Source of the DNA: Punica granatum
Taxonomy: Eukaryota; Streptophyta; Magnoliopsida; Myrtales; Lythraceae
Assembly: GCF_007655135.1 (NCBI RefSeq)
Contig: NC_045127.1
Location: 26,640,199 to 26,704,198 of the forward strand
Direction: 5' to 3'
DNA length: 64,000 bases
Of the stretch, positions 48,140 through 60,162 are shown one piece after another. The translations under genes and the position numbers were made by a program. Every line of letters starts with the position of its first letter. Positions within the stretch are counted from its first letter, which is position 1. The notes under the pieces are model-generated. The model searched no databases. It was not told the origin of the DNA and saw only the letters and a list, made by a program, of their open reading frames with translations.

Positions 48140-50020
48140 GCACAGCACGTGGCCTATGGGCTCGGGCCCGAACCGCAATAAATCATCATATGCAAAGACT
48201 AAACAAAAGAAAATTGATAAAACTGACGCAATACAGACAACAACTGACAATTGTCGGTGAATACAGACAAGTGGTGTATTAAGTCGAATGTACGTGATTT
48301 AATCAGTTATTAGCCGGGGTTGATTGGCAAACAATGCATCTAACCTTGGCAAACATAGAGGGCGGGCTAGGATACGGTTCTAAGCCAATTACATGTGTGT
48401 GTTTGTTTTATGACTCTTGTTCGGTTAAGTGTCACTGCGGATTCACCGAATTAGCCAAACTCGTGTTTTGACTCTAGATTGGAATCTATCATTCCACCTA
48501 TCCGTTATCTAATGTTTGATTAAGCCAAATGTATGATTAAAACGCTCCCCACCGAATCTACGATAGGAAGATAGAAACACCGAAAGTGGACGGAATGGGC
48601 CGTGCGAATGAGACTCGCACCCGGATGGGTTGCCCTTTTCCGTCCATAGATCGAGGTGTTTCCGATTCCCTAGCGCCTAGGGTATCGGTGAATCACGGAA
48701 TGACGGTTATGCCCTCAGGTAATGAAATTGTGATGTTCGTATGCAAATTGGAGATCCCGTTACACGAAGGAGTCTAAGGAGGACTCGCGCATCTTGACTC
48801 GAGCTGCCTCAAATCGGGCCCGGACTCGAGTCATGGTACGCGAGTACTCATTAGACATCAATTCCACTCGTGTTATGTATCTCGGTATTTTGAAATTGTG
48901 AGCTTTTTAATGGAAAAGGGCATTTTCATCGTTCCGTAAATCATCGATGCGTTTACAAATTGAGGATTGATTCACCCAATTGTTTAGTCCAAGTGATTTA
49001 ATTGTCCGGATAATATGTCCCGTTTATCCCGTTTGTGAAATTATTCGATGTTTGTTGTTTCATTTCATGGTTACGGCTTCGATGGGTAATTATCCGGATC
49101 TAACACGCCTACCACGTAATTAGGACTCATCCATCGATTAATGAGAAAACCACAAACAACTCCAAAGATCGGTTTTAAAATGGTAATAGAAACCGATCCT
49201 CACTCAAAGGGGGTCTCGAAGCTTTCGGCCATCCCCTAGGGGTAGTCGGCCGAATGCCCTTCGACCCACTACGAGTGTTGATGGGCCTCCGTATCAATTT
49301 TAACCGTCCCTTGCATGCATCAAGTAACGTGCACACGAAATTAACACACCTCCTATTACATCAATGTTGACATAATCTTCATTATACAAATGACCGCGTA
49401 ATACAATCGCGAACAACATATGCAAGGAATCAACCAAGTGACATTGACTCATTTAGAGGTAAACTCGGAAACAAGTCACAGGAAACGCACGGCCTCATGG
49501 CATAATGAGTCCCAAGACTTCGGGTGGGTCAAGGATCCTCGCGGCCCCGTCGCAAGGGGGGTGGCCGTGGGATCTTTGGCACAACCGAACCCTTTAAGGT
49601 CTCTTCCTCCTAGATCCCAAACCTTTCCCGTCATGCAATCACATTTCAACCACGATTAGAGACATCACGACCGTGGGAATGGCCAAATCCGGAAAGATGA
49701 GGCGGCCATGGACCCTAGAGAGCCAAAGAGGCTCAAGGCTCCCCCCTATGGGGCACGACCGAGAGGCTCCATGACTCTCTTGAGTCCATGTCCGTCTCAT
49801 CCTTTTAGATTCGGACCATTTCACACTATGCATGCACATTCATACGACATATGGACGTAGCAAAAAAAAACGAAACACGTTCGATGCATGGGTTGCATGG
49901 GAAGCCCGGATCTAAAAGAAAAAGAGTGACTTTCATGCTTTTCGGGTCTTTTAATCACCTTAATATTTCATAACAATAAACATCAAGAGTCCTAGCTTTT
50001 CTAAGTTGTAGAGGGATGTT

Positions 50021-50030
50021 ACCTAGCCTC
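50021..50030 (-). promoter_or_regulatory. Splice-donor-like site in the 5' leader
   Basis: Sense GAGGCTAG followed by GTAACATC, about 770 bp downstream of the TATA-like box, after CACTTCCCCGACTCTTTCC. Position and sequence are shared with the second LTR family. Confidence 0.4.
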
Positions 50031-50785
50031 GATGCACGAGGGAAAGAGTCGGGGAAGTGGCCTTGAGAGTCGCAAGACACGGGTTGAAGGCTACGAGTGA
50101 GTGACCCGAGAGGGGTGCAGCCGTGGCAACTCGGAAAGAACGGGGTCGGCACGCTAGCTCCGGTCATGGCACGGTGCAAGGTCGGGCTCGTTGGACTCCT
50201 AAGAGACGGATCTAGACATCCGTGGGTAGTCCCGAACGTGCCAAACCCTGGATGAACCCGAAACAATGAGTGAAAGCTCGGTGAAGGAAAAGTAACCCGG
50301 TAAAGAAAAAACAAGTGGAACGGTGGTTGTGCACGGCGGATCGGTCCTCGGATCGTGACCACCTCTTCACGGGGGAGGGTGAGGATGGTGAGGAACCCTT
50401 TGAATGTGATGGCACGACTCACCGAAGTGGTGGGAAGAAATGTTACGGCATTAGGGCACGGTGCACCCGGCTAGTGACTCTCGGGACCTGATTGCTCTTG
50501 TGGCTGGAACGTGATGTTGGGGAGCTCAAATGGGAAATCTAAGCTCGGAAATGGACTTAGGGGATGGAAAATATGTAGGTTAGGGAGTTTGGTGATTTTT
50601 GGCTTAAGTCGGGTCGGGTGGTCACTGGAATACCGGGTGGTTTTCTGGTGATTTCGGCCGGTTTTGGCCTTGGCACGGGCTGGACGAGCTGAATGAGAGG
50701 GCTGGAGCTTGGGAGAGTTCTTGAGAGAGATTGGCTTGAGAGAGAATGAGAATTGAAGAAGTGATTAAAGCTAATGGTGCAAAGG

Positions 50786-50794
50786 CTTATAAAG
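50786..50794 (-). promoter_or_regulatory. TATA-like box of the 5' LTR
   Basis: Sense CCTTTATAAGCC, as in the left LTR, 1.28 kb from the sense start of the LTR, with a CT/CAA-rich leader downstream. This copy would drive the element's genomic RNA. Confidence 0.55.
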
Positions 50795-52075
50795 GCTAGG
50801 CTAATGGCTTGATTAAGTGGAGTTAATCGCGGTTAGGGGGCATAAGAGGGGGCTGTCGAAAATATCTAGGTGATTAGGGTGGGGTTTGTGAGTGGAAGGT
50901 TGATGGGAGTTGATGGATGGATGATAGGAGGTGATAGATGTGAGGGAAATTTGAAATTGTGTGGTGGAGGGAAGATGAGAGGGGTTGAGCCGCCGGCCAA
51001 GAGGGATTGAGCCGTGGCTTGGGCGGTCAAGTCGAAGCCGTGGGGTTGAGCCGTGGCTTGGGGTTGAGCCGTGGCTTTGTGGCTTGGCTTGGCTGAGCTG
51101 TGGGCCCCATTCGATTAAGAGAAAAGTCGAAAAAAACTTAAGGCTTGATTGAACACGCATTCGATCTCCGATGTCCAATTAATTTGTAGATTTGGAATGC
51201 TTGAATGACAAGGATTTGAATGAGCCTAATATCGCCATGCGTCGTGTGAACGAACGTTCGGGCGACTCGGCGCCTCGAGAGTCGGTTTTGCCCTGTTTGG
51301 ACGTTCGGAGCAGAGTTTAGTGTCCCCCGGTCCCCGATTGCTCTTTGTGCGTCTTGACATTCGTTTCGGTGACCCTTCTGTCCCTTGGGGATCGTTGGCT
51401 CGTCGTCCCCGGCCGAAGACCGTTGGCCCGGGAAGACCTAGGGACTTTGGACCGGGGCTTTCTCAGTATTCCCTGAATGTCTCGAGGTGCTCGGGGATCG
51501 TTGTGATCTCTGTTTTCCGTGGACGTGCCCCGAAGGCTCGCTGGGAGATGTTCATGACCACTGAAACGTCCATCGGGAAACCGAGTCGAGTTCCAGAAGG
51601 TCATCTGAAGCTTGTTCCCTGACTTTGGTGGTCCCTGGGTGCCTGTAGGCCCATTTTGGGGGGCCGTCTGCTTGTCAGTGGAGCGGGCCCCGGGAGCTCT
51701 GTCAGAAAAGGCGTCCATGAGAGATCGGGGTGTTCCGGCTCATGTGGTATGCCCCGGAAATGCGTCCGGACGTGTCATTGGTCTCTTTGGCACCGAGGGG
51801 GATTTTTAGAGTCCCACATTGGGCACCTTTCGGTGCTTCGGTGACTCGGTGATGAATAGTGCCACAATGCCTCTTCCGTCGTTTTCGGGATTCCTTGTTC
51901 GCTCGTTCTTCTGACAGCTCTCTTCCGCCTTTCTCAGTGGACCGTGCTCTTCTCTTATTGTTCATGACTCCGCGCCCGCCTTTTTGCCACTGATTGCCGG
52001 ATGATGAATAGTGTCCCGAGCTCTGGTCGTGAATACTCGTGTGGGAAGCCGGTGGGCCAAAATGAGGTGCTGACA

Positions 52076-52080
52076 GCGGT
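52076..52080. other. Right target-site duplication GCGGT
   Basis: Matches 26337-26341; the satellite monomer continues from it. Confidence 0.95.
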
Positions 52081-55000
52081 GCCAGAAATTAAACTCGCAC
52101 GGGTTAAAAAACCTAGCAAGGTCGAAAGAGGCACGAGCGACGTGGCTCGGCGAACTTGAGGTGGAGAAAAGTAAACTCGCACGGGTTAGCAGACCGGGCA
52201 AGGTTGCAAGAGGCACGAGCGAGGTGGCTCGGCGAACTTCAGGCGCAGGAAAGTAAGATCGCACGGGTTAGCATACCCGGCTAGGTTGCAATAGGTACGA
52301 GGGAGGTGGCTCGGCGAACTTGCGGTGCAAGAAAGTAAACTCGCACGGGTTAGTAGACCCGGCAAGGTTGCAAGAGGCACGAGCGAGCAGGCTCGACGAA
52401 CTTGCGGTGCAGGAAAGTAAGCTCGCACGGGTTAGCAGACCCGACAAGGTTGCAAGAGGCACGAGGGAGGTGGCTCGGCGAGCTTGCGTTGCAGGAAAGT
52501 AAACTCGCGAGGGTTAGCAGTCCCGGCAAGTTTGCAAGAGGCACGAGGGAGGTGGCTCGGCGAATTTGGGGTGCAGAAAAGTAAGCTCGCACGGGTGAGC
52601 AGACCCGGCAAGGTTGCAAGGGTCACGAGTGAGGTGGCTCGGCGAACTTGCGGTGCAGGAAAGTAAACTCGCACGGGTTAGCCGACCCGGTGAGGTTGCA
52701 AGAGGCACGAGCGAGGTGGCTCGGCGAACTTGCGGTGCAAGAAAGTAAACTCGCACCGGTTAGCAGACCTAGCAAGGTTGCAAGTGGCACGAGCGAAGTG
52801 GCTCGGTGAACTTGCGGTGCAAGAAATTAAACTCGCACGGGTTAGCAGACACAGCAAGGTAGAGAGAGGCCAGAGCGAGGTGGCTCGGTGTACTTGCGGT
52901 GGAGGAAAGTAAACTCGCACGGGTTAGCAGACCCGGCAAGATTGCAAGAGGCACGAGCGAGGTGGCTCGTCGATCTTAAGGTGCAGGAAAGAAAGCTCGC
53001 ACGGGTTAGCATACCCGGCATGGTTATAAGAGACATGAGCGAGATGGCTAGGCGAACTTGCGCTGCAAGAAAGTAAACTTGCACCGGTTAGTAGGCCCCT
53101 CAAGGTTGCAAGAGTCACGAGCGAGGTGGCTAGGCGAACATGTGGTGCACGAAAGTGAACTCGCACGGGTTAGCACACCCGGCAAGGTTGCAAGAGGCAC
53201 GAGCGAGCATGCTCGACTAACTTACGATGCAGGAAAGTAAGCTCGCACGGGTTAGCAGACCTAGCAAGGTCGAAAGAGGCACGAGCAAGGTGGCTCGTCG
53301 AACTTGCGGATCAAGAAAGTAAACTCGCAAAGTTTAGCAGACCCCGCAAGGTTGCAAGAGGCACGAGCGTGGTGGCTCGGCGAACTTGCGGTGCAAGAAA
53401 GTAAACTCGCACAGGTTAGCAGACCCGGCAAGGTTGCAAGGCGCACGAGCGAGGAGGCTCGGCGAACTTACGGTGTAGGAAAGTAATCTCGCGAGGGTTA
53501 GCACACCCGGCAAGGTTGCAAGAGGCATGAGCGACGTGGCTCGGCAAACTTGCGGTGCAGGAAAGTTAGCTCGCACGGGTTAGCAGACCCGGCTAGGTTG
53601 CTATAGGCACGAGCGAGGTGGCTAGGCGAACTGGAGGTGGAGGAAAGTGAACTGCACGGGTTAGCAGACCCGGCAAGGTTGCAAGAGGCACGAGCGAGGT
53701 GGCTCGGCGAACTTGCGATGTAGGAAAGTAATCTCGCACGGGTTAGCAGACCCGGCAAGGTTGCAAGAGGCACGAGCAAGGTGGCTCGGCGAACTTGCGG
53801 TGCAAGAAAGTAAGCTCGCGACGGTTCGTAGACCCCGCATGGTTGCAAGAGGTACGAGTGAGGTGGCTCGGCGAACTTGTGGTGCAAGAAATTAAACTCG
53901 CACGGGTTAGCAGAGCCAGCAAGGTCGAAAGAGGCACGAGCGACGTGGCTCGGCAAACTTGAGATGGAGGAAAGTAAGCTCGCACGGGTTAGCAGACCCG
54001 GCAAGTTTGCAAGAGGCACGAGCGAGGTGGCTCGGCGAACTTGCGATGTAGGAAAGTAATCTCGCACGGGTTTGCAGACCCGGCAACGTTGCAAGAGGCA
54101 CGAGCGAGGTGGCTCGGCGAACTTGCGGTGCAAGAAAGTAAACTCGCACAGTAAGCGCGCACAGGTTAGCAGACCCGGCAACTTTGCAATAGGCACGAGC
54201 GAGGTGGCTTGGCGAACTTGCGGTGGAGCAATGTAAACTCGCCCGGGTAAGTAGACCCGGCAAGGTTGCTAGAGGCACGAGCGAGCAGGCTTAGCGAACT
54301 TGCGGTGCAGGAAAGTAAACTCGCACGGGTTAGCAGTCCCGGCAAGTTTGCAAGAGGCACGAACGAGGTGGCTCGGCGAATTTGCTGTGCAGAAAAGTAA
54401 GCTCGCACGGGTGAGCAGACCCGGCAAGGTTGCAAGGGTCACAAGAGAGGTGGCTCGGCGAACTTGCGGTGCAGGAAAGTAAACTCGCATGGGTTAGCCG
54501 ACCCGGTGAGGTTGCAAGAGGCACGAGCGAGGTGGCTCGGCGAACTTGCGGTGCAAGAAAGTAAACTCGCACCGATTAGCAGACCTAGCAAGGTTGCAAG
54601 TGGCACGAGCGAGGTGGCTCGGCGAATTTGCGGTGCAGGAACTTAAACTCGCACGGGTTAGCAGACCCAGCAAGGTTGAAAGAGGCCAGAGGTAGGTGGC
54701 TCGGCGAACTTGAGGTGGAAGAAAGTAAACTCGCACGGGTTAGCAAACCCGGCAAGACTGCAAGAGGCACGAGCGAGGTGGCTCGTCGATCTTAAGGTGC
54801 AGGAAAGAAAGCTCGCACGGGTTAGCATATCCGGTATGGCTACAAGAGCCACGAGTGAGGTGGCTCGGCGAACTTGCGGTGCAGGAAAGTAAACTCGCAC
54901 GGGTTTGCAGACCCGGCAAGGTTGCATGAGGCACGAGCGAGCTGGCTAGGCGAACTTGCGCTGCAAGAAAGTAAACTCGCACGGGTTAGCAGACCCCGCA

Positions 55001-58000
55001 AGGTTGCAAGGGTCACGAGCGAGGTGGCTCGGCGAACTTGCGATGCACGAAAGTGAACTCGCACGGGTTAGCAGACCCGACAAGGTTGCAACAGGCACGA
55101 GCGAGCAGGCTCAGCTAACTTGCAATACATGAAAGTAACCTCGCACGGGAAAGTAAGCTCGCACGGGTTAGCAGACCCAGCAAGGTTGAAAGAGGCCAGA
55201 GGTAGGTGGCTTGGCGAACTTGCGGTGGAAGAAAGTAAACTCGCGCGGGTTAGCAGACCCGGTAAGACTGCAAGAGGCACGAGCGAGGTGGCTCGTCGAT
55301 CTTAAGGTGCAGGAAAGAAAGCTCGCACGGGTTAGCATACCCGGTATGGTTACAAGAGCCACGAGTGAGGTGGCTCGGCGAACTTGCGCTGCAGGAAAGT
55401 AAACTCGCACGGGTTAGCAGACCCGGCAAGGTTGCATGAGGCACGATCGAGATGGCTAGGCGAACTTGCGCTGCAAGAAAGTAAACTCGCACCGGTTAGC
55501 AGACCCCGCAGGGTTGCAAGAGTCACGAGCGAGGTGGCTCGGCGAACTTGCGGTGCACGAAAGTGAACTCGCACGGGTTAGCAGACCCGGCAAGGTTGCA
55601 AGAGGCACGAGCGAGCAGGCTCGGCTAACTTGCAATGCATGAAAGTAAGCTCGCACGGGAAAGTAAGCTCGCACGGGTTAGCAGACCTGGCAAGGTCGAT
55701 AGAGGCACGAGCAAGGTGGCTCGGCTAACTTGCGGATCTAGAAAGTAAACTCGCACAGGTTAGCAGACCCCGCAAGGTTGCAAGAAGCACGAGCGAGGTG
55801 GCTCGGCGAACTTGCGGTGCTAGAAAGTAAACTCGCACAGGCCAGCAGACCCGGCAAGGTTGCAAGGGGCATGAGCGAGGAGGCTCGGCGAACTTACGGT
55901 GCAGGAAAGTAATCTCGCGCGGGTTAGCACAACCGACAAGGTTGCAAGAGGCATGAGCGACGTGGCTCGGCGAACTTGCAGTGCAAGAAAGTTAGCTCGC
56001 ACGGGTTAGCAGACCCGGCCAGGTTGCAAGAGGTACGAGCAAGGTGGCTAGGCGAATTGGAGGTGGAGGAAAGTAAACTCGCACGGGTTAGCAGACCCGG
56101 TGAGGTTGCAAGAGGCACGAGCGAGGTGGCTCGGCGAACTTGCGGTGCAAGAAAGTAAACTCGCACCGGTTAGCAGACCTAGCAAGGTTGCAAGTGGCAC
56201 GAGCGAGGTGGCTCGGCGAACTTGCGGTGCAAGAAATTAAACTCGCACGGGTTAGCAGACCCAGCAAGGTAGAGAGAGGCCAGAGCGAGGTGGCTCGGTG
56301 AACTTACGGAGGAGGGAAGTAAACTCGCACGGGTTAGCAGACCCGGCAAGATTGCAAGAGGCACTAGCGAGGTGGCTCGACGATCTTAAGGTGCAGGAAA
56401 GAAAGCATGCACGGGTTAGCATACCCGGCATGGTTACAAGAGCCACGAGTGAGGTGGCTCGGCGAACTTGCGGTGCAGGATAGTAAACTCGCACGGGTTA
56501 GCAGACCCGGCAAGTTTGCAAGAGGCACGATGGAGGTGGCTCGGCGAACTTGCGGCGCACGAAAGTAAGCTCGCACGGGTTAGCAGATCCGGCAAGGTGG
56601 CAAGAAGTACGGGCGAGGTGGCTCGGCGAACTTGCGCTGCAAGAAAGTAAACTTGCACCGGTTAGCAGGCCCTACAAGGTTGCAAGAGTCACGAGCGAGG
56701 TGGCTAGACTAACTTGCGATGCAGGAAAGTAAGCTTGCACGGGAAAGTAAGCTCGCACGGGTTAGCAGACCTAGCAAGGTCGAAAGAGGCACGAGCAAGG
56801 TGGCTCGTCGAACTTGCGGATCAAGAAAGTAAACTCGCAAAGGTTAGCAGACCCCGCAAGGTTGCAAGAGGCACGAGCGTGGTGGCTCGGCGAACTTGCG
56901 GTGCAAGAAAGTAAACTCTCACAGGTTAGCACACCCGGCAAGGTTACAAGGGGCACGAGCGTGGAGGCTCGGCGAACTTGCGGTGCAGAAAAGTAATCTC
57001 GCGCGGGTTAGCACACCCGGCAAGGTTGCAAGAGGCATGAGCGACGTGGCTCGGCGAAGTTGCGGTGCAGGAAAGTTAGCTCACTCTGGTTAGCTGAACC
57101 GGTCAGGTTGCAAGAGGCACGAGCGAGGTGGCTCGGCGAACTGGAGGTGGAGGAAAGTAAACTCGCACGGGTTAGCAGACCCGGCAAGGTTGCTAGAGGC
57201 ACGAACGAGGTGGCTCGGCGAACTTGCGATGCAGGAAAGTAATCTCGCACGGGTTAGCGGACCCGGCAAGGTTGCAAGAGGCACGAGCAAGGTGACTCGG
57301 CGAACTTAAGGCGCAGGAATGTAAGCTCGCACGGGTTAGCATACCCGGCTAGGTTGCAAGAGGTACGAGAGAGGTGGCTCGGTGAACTTGCGGTGCAAGA
57401 AAGTAAACTCGCACGGGTTAGTAGACCCGGCAAGGTTGCTAGAGGCACGAGCGAGCAGGCTCAGCGAACTTGCGGTGCAGGAACGTAAACTCGCACGGGT
57501 TAGCAGTCCCGGGAAGTTTGCAAGAGGCACGAACGAGGTGGCTCGGCGAATTTGCCGTGCAGAAAAGTAAGCTCGCACGGGTGAGCAGACCCGGCAAGGT
57601 TGCAAGGGTCACAAGAGAGGTGGCTCGGCGAACTTGCGGTGCAGGAAAGTAAACTCGCATGGGTTAGCCGACCCGGTGAGGTTGTAAGAGGCACGAGCGA
57701 GGTGGCTCGGCGAACTTGCGGTGCAAGAAAGTAAACTCGCACCGATTAGCAGACCTAGCAAGGTTGCAAGTGGCACGAGCGAGGTGACTCGGCGAATTTG
57801 CAGTGCAAGAACTTAAACTCGCACGGGTTAGCAGACCCAGCAAGGTTGAAAGAGACTAGAGCGAGGTGGCTCGGCGAACTTGCGGTGGAGGAAAGTAAAC
57901 TCGCACGGGTTAGCAGACCCGGCAAGATTGCAAGAGGCACGAGCGAGGTGGCTCGTCGATCTTAAGGTGCAGGAAAGAAAGCTCGCACGGGTTAGCATAC

Positions 58001-59594
58001 CCGGTATGGTTACAAGAGCCACGAGTGAGGTGGCTCGGCGAACTTGCGCTGCAGGAAAGTAAACTCGCACGGGTTAGCAGGCCCGGCAAGGTTGCATGAG
58101 GCACGAGCGAGATGGCTAGGCGAACTTGCGCTGCAAGAAAGTAAACTCGCACCGGTTAGCAGACCCCGCAGGGTTGCAAGAGTCACGAGCGAGGTGGCTC
58201 GGCGAACTTGCGGTGCACGAAAGTGAACTCGCACGGGTTAGCAGACCCGGTAAGGTTGCAAGAGGCACGAGCGAGCAGGCTCGGCTAACTTGCAATGCAT
58301 GAAAGTAAGCTCGCACGGGAAAGTAAGCTCGCACGGGTTAGCAGACCTAGCAAGGTCGAAAGAGGCACGAGCAAGGTGGCTCGGCTAACTTGCGGATCAA
58401 GAAAGTAAACTCGCACAGGTTAGCAGACCCCGCAAGGTTGCAAGATGCACGAGCGAGGTGGCTCAGCGAACTTGCGGTGCTAGAAAGTAAACTCGCACAG
58501 GTTAGCAGACCCGGCAAGGTTGCAAGGGGCATGAGCGAGGAGGCTCGGCGAACTTACGGTGCAGGAAAGTAATCTCGCGAGGGTTAGCACACCTGGCAAG
58601 GTTGCAAGAGGCATGAGCGACGTGGCTCGGCGAACTTGCGGTGCAGGAAAGTTAGCTCGCACGGGTTAACAGACCCGGCCAGGTTGCAAGAGGCACGAGC
58701 GAGGTGGCTAGGCGAACTGGAGGTGGAGGAAAGTAAACTCGCACGGGTTAGCAGACCCGGCAAGGTTGCAAGAGGCACGAGCGAGGTGGCTCGGCGAACT
58801 TGCGATGTAGGAAAGTAATCTCGCACGGGTTAGTAGACCCGGCAAGGTTGCAAGAGGCACGAACAAGGTGGCTCGGCGAACTTGCGGTGCAAGAAAGTAA
58901 GCTCACGACGGTTAGTAGACCCCGCAAAGTTGCAAGAGGCACGAGCGAGGTGGCTCGGCGAACTTGTGGTGCAAGAAATTAAACTCGCACGGGTTAGCAG
59001 AGCCAGCAAGGTCGAAAGAGGCACGAGCGACGTGGCTCGGCGAACTTGAGGTGGAGGAAAGTAAACTCGCACGGGTTAGCAGACCCGGCAAGTTTGCAAG
59101 AGGCACGAGCGAGGTGGCTCGGCGAACTTGCGATGTAGGAAAGTAATCTCGCACGGGTTAGCAGACCGGGCAACGTTGCAAGAGGCACGAGCGAGGTGGC
59201 TCGGCGAACTTGCGGTGCAAGAAAGTAAACTCGCACAGTAAGCGCGCACAGGTTAGCAGACCCGGCAACTTTGCAATAGGCACGAGCTAGGTGGCTTGGC
59301 GAACTTGCGGTGGAGCAAAGTAAACTCGCCCGGGTTAGCAGACCCGGCAAGGTTGCAAGAGGCACTAGTGAGGTGGCTCGGCGAACTTGCGGTGCAGGAA
59401 AGTAGACTCGCACGGGTTAGCAGCTCCGGCAAGGTTGCAAGAGGCACGAGCGGGGTGGCTCGGCGAACTTGCGGTGCAGGAAATTAAGCTCGCACGGGTT
59501 AGCAGACTCGGCAAATTTGCAAGAGGCACGAGCAAGGTGGCTCGGCGAACTTGCGGTGCGGGAAAGTAAGCTCGCATGGGTTAGCAGACCCGGC
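52081..59594 (+). repeat. Satellite array 2, same 82-bp family
   Basis: About 92 copies of the same monomer in the same orientation as array 1; it is the continuation of that array beyond the inserted element. Monomers are more heterogeneous (variants such as CTTAAGGTGCAGGAAAGAAAG, GAGGTGGAGGAAAG, GATCAAGAAAG). No gene. The array is cut at 59595 by another LTR. Confidence 0.97.
54330..59594 (+). repeat. Higher-order repeat of about 3.17 kb in array 2
   Basis: Variant blocks at 54330-54572 and 54740-54982 recur at 57500-57742 and 57910-58152 (offset 3170). A block at 53743-54278 recurs at 58830-59413 (offset about 5087), and 53261 recurs at 56771 (offset 3510). An internal duplication of about 510 bp separates 54740 from 55250. 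Partial monomers in which GAAAGTAAGCTCGCACGG is repeated without the rest of the unit mark equivalent places near 55137, 55648, 56725 and 58308. Confidence 0.75.
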
Positions 59595-59709
59595 TGTACG
59601 GACCCGAATGTGGACTCTCGTCGGGGCCCGCATTGCGCGCTTTTGGATCGCGCGGCTTGGTGGGTGTCCACCTTCCCGTGGGGACGCGCGTCGGACACGT
59701 GTGAGAGAA

Positions 59710-59719
59710 GGAGTCGCCA
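59710..59719 (-). promoter_or_regulatory. PBS-like decamer in U5 of the third LTR
   Basis: Sense TGGCGACTCC, about 115 bp from the LTR end, as in the solo LTR. Confidence 0.6.
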
Positions 59720-60091
59720 CTTATCATTTTACGACCCGAAGGTCGAGGGCGGATAAGTTATCCGGGTCTAGGGGTATGGAACACCTAGTTTGTCGTTAAG
59801 GCATTGATCTGTGCGGAACCGGAACCGCGAGTTCTTGGATTTACTTGTATCTGGGCAAGCATTAGACCGATTCGATTAATTCGACTCTCGGACCGTTCGC
59901 TCACCGATTGGAATTCTTACAGAATAAATGTACAAAATAAAATCCTTACAATGCTCTCGAAAACAATAAATACAAATTACAAAAGGGTCGAATTCCAGTC
60001 GTTTCGCGTTCGGTTATTATTCCACTCTAACTCACCGTGAGTTTAGGGAAAAGACCGAAGAACTGAAATTCAATGGATGCTCTCAGTGAAT

Positions 60092-60162
60092 AGAGCGTTG
60101 GACCCTGTGAGTGTTGATTAGGGTGTTGAACCCTATGCTCGATGATTAGGGCGTTGAACCCT
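60092..60162 (-). repeat. Three phased dyads, 28-bp period, third LTR
   Basis: AGAGCGTTGGACCCT at 60092, AGGGTGTTGAACCCT at 60120 and AGGGCGTTGAACCCT at 60148: same spacing as in the solo LTR. Confidence 0.85.

Larger units (their letters stand above)
26342..52075 (-). mobile_element. Tat/Ogre-like Ty3/gypsy LTR retrotransposon, 25.7 kb
   Basis: A complete but coding-defective element bounded by LTRs of 4925 and 4958 bp, TG...CA ends and a 5-bp duplication. Without the nested solo LTR and its extra target copy (4557 bp) it is 21.2 kb. Placement in the Tat/Ogre group rests on: LTRs of about 5 kb, a PBS fitting tRNA-Arg, an extra ORF upstream of gag, a second archaeal-type RNase H between RNase H and integrase, no chromodomain visible, and intron signals between protease and RT. 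Its LTRs look a few percent diverged by eye (very few differences over long stretches, more in the first 300 bp), so the insertion is not very old. All genes are broken, so it would depend on other copies. Confidence 0.95.
47118..52075 (-). mobile_element. 5' LTR of the large element (right copy)
   Basis: TGTGTGCACCCGAATTTC...GAGGTGCTGACA on the plus strand, 4958 bp, pairing end to end with 26342-31266. Followed at once by target duplication GCGGT. A segment near 48894-48955 (TTGAAATTGTGAGC...) is absent from the 3' LTR but has a relative in the second LTR family (61030-61075), so the 3' LTR lost it. Confidence 0.95.
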
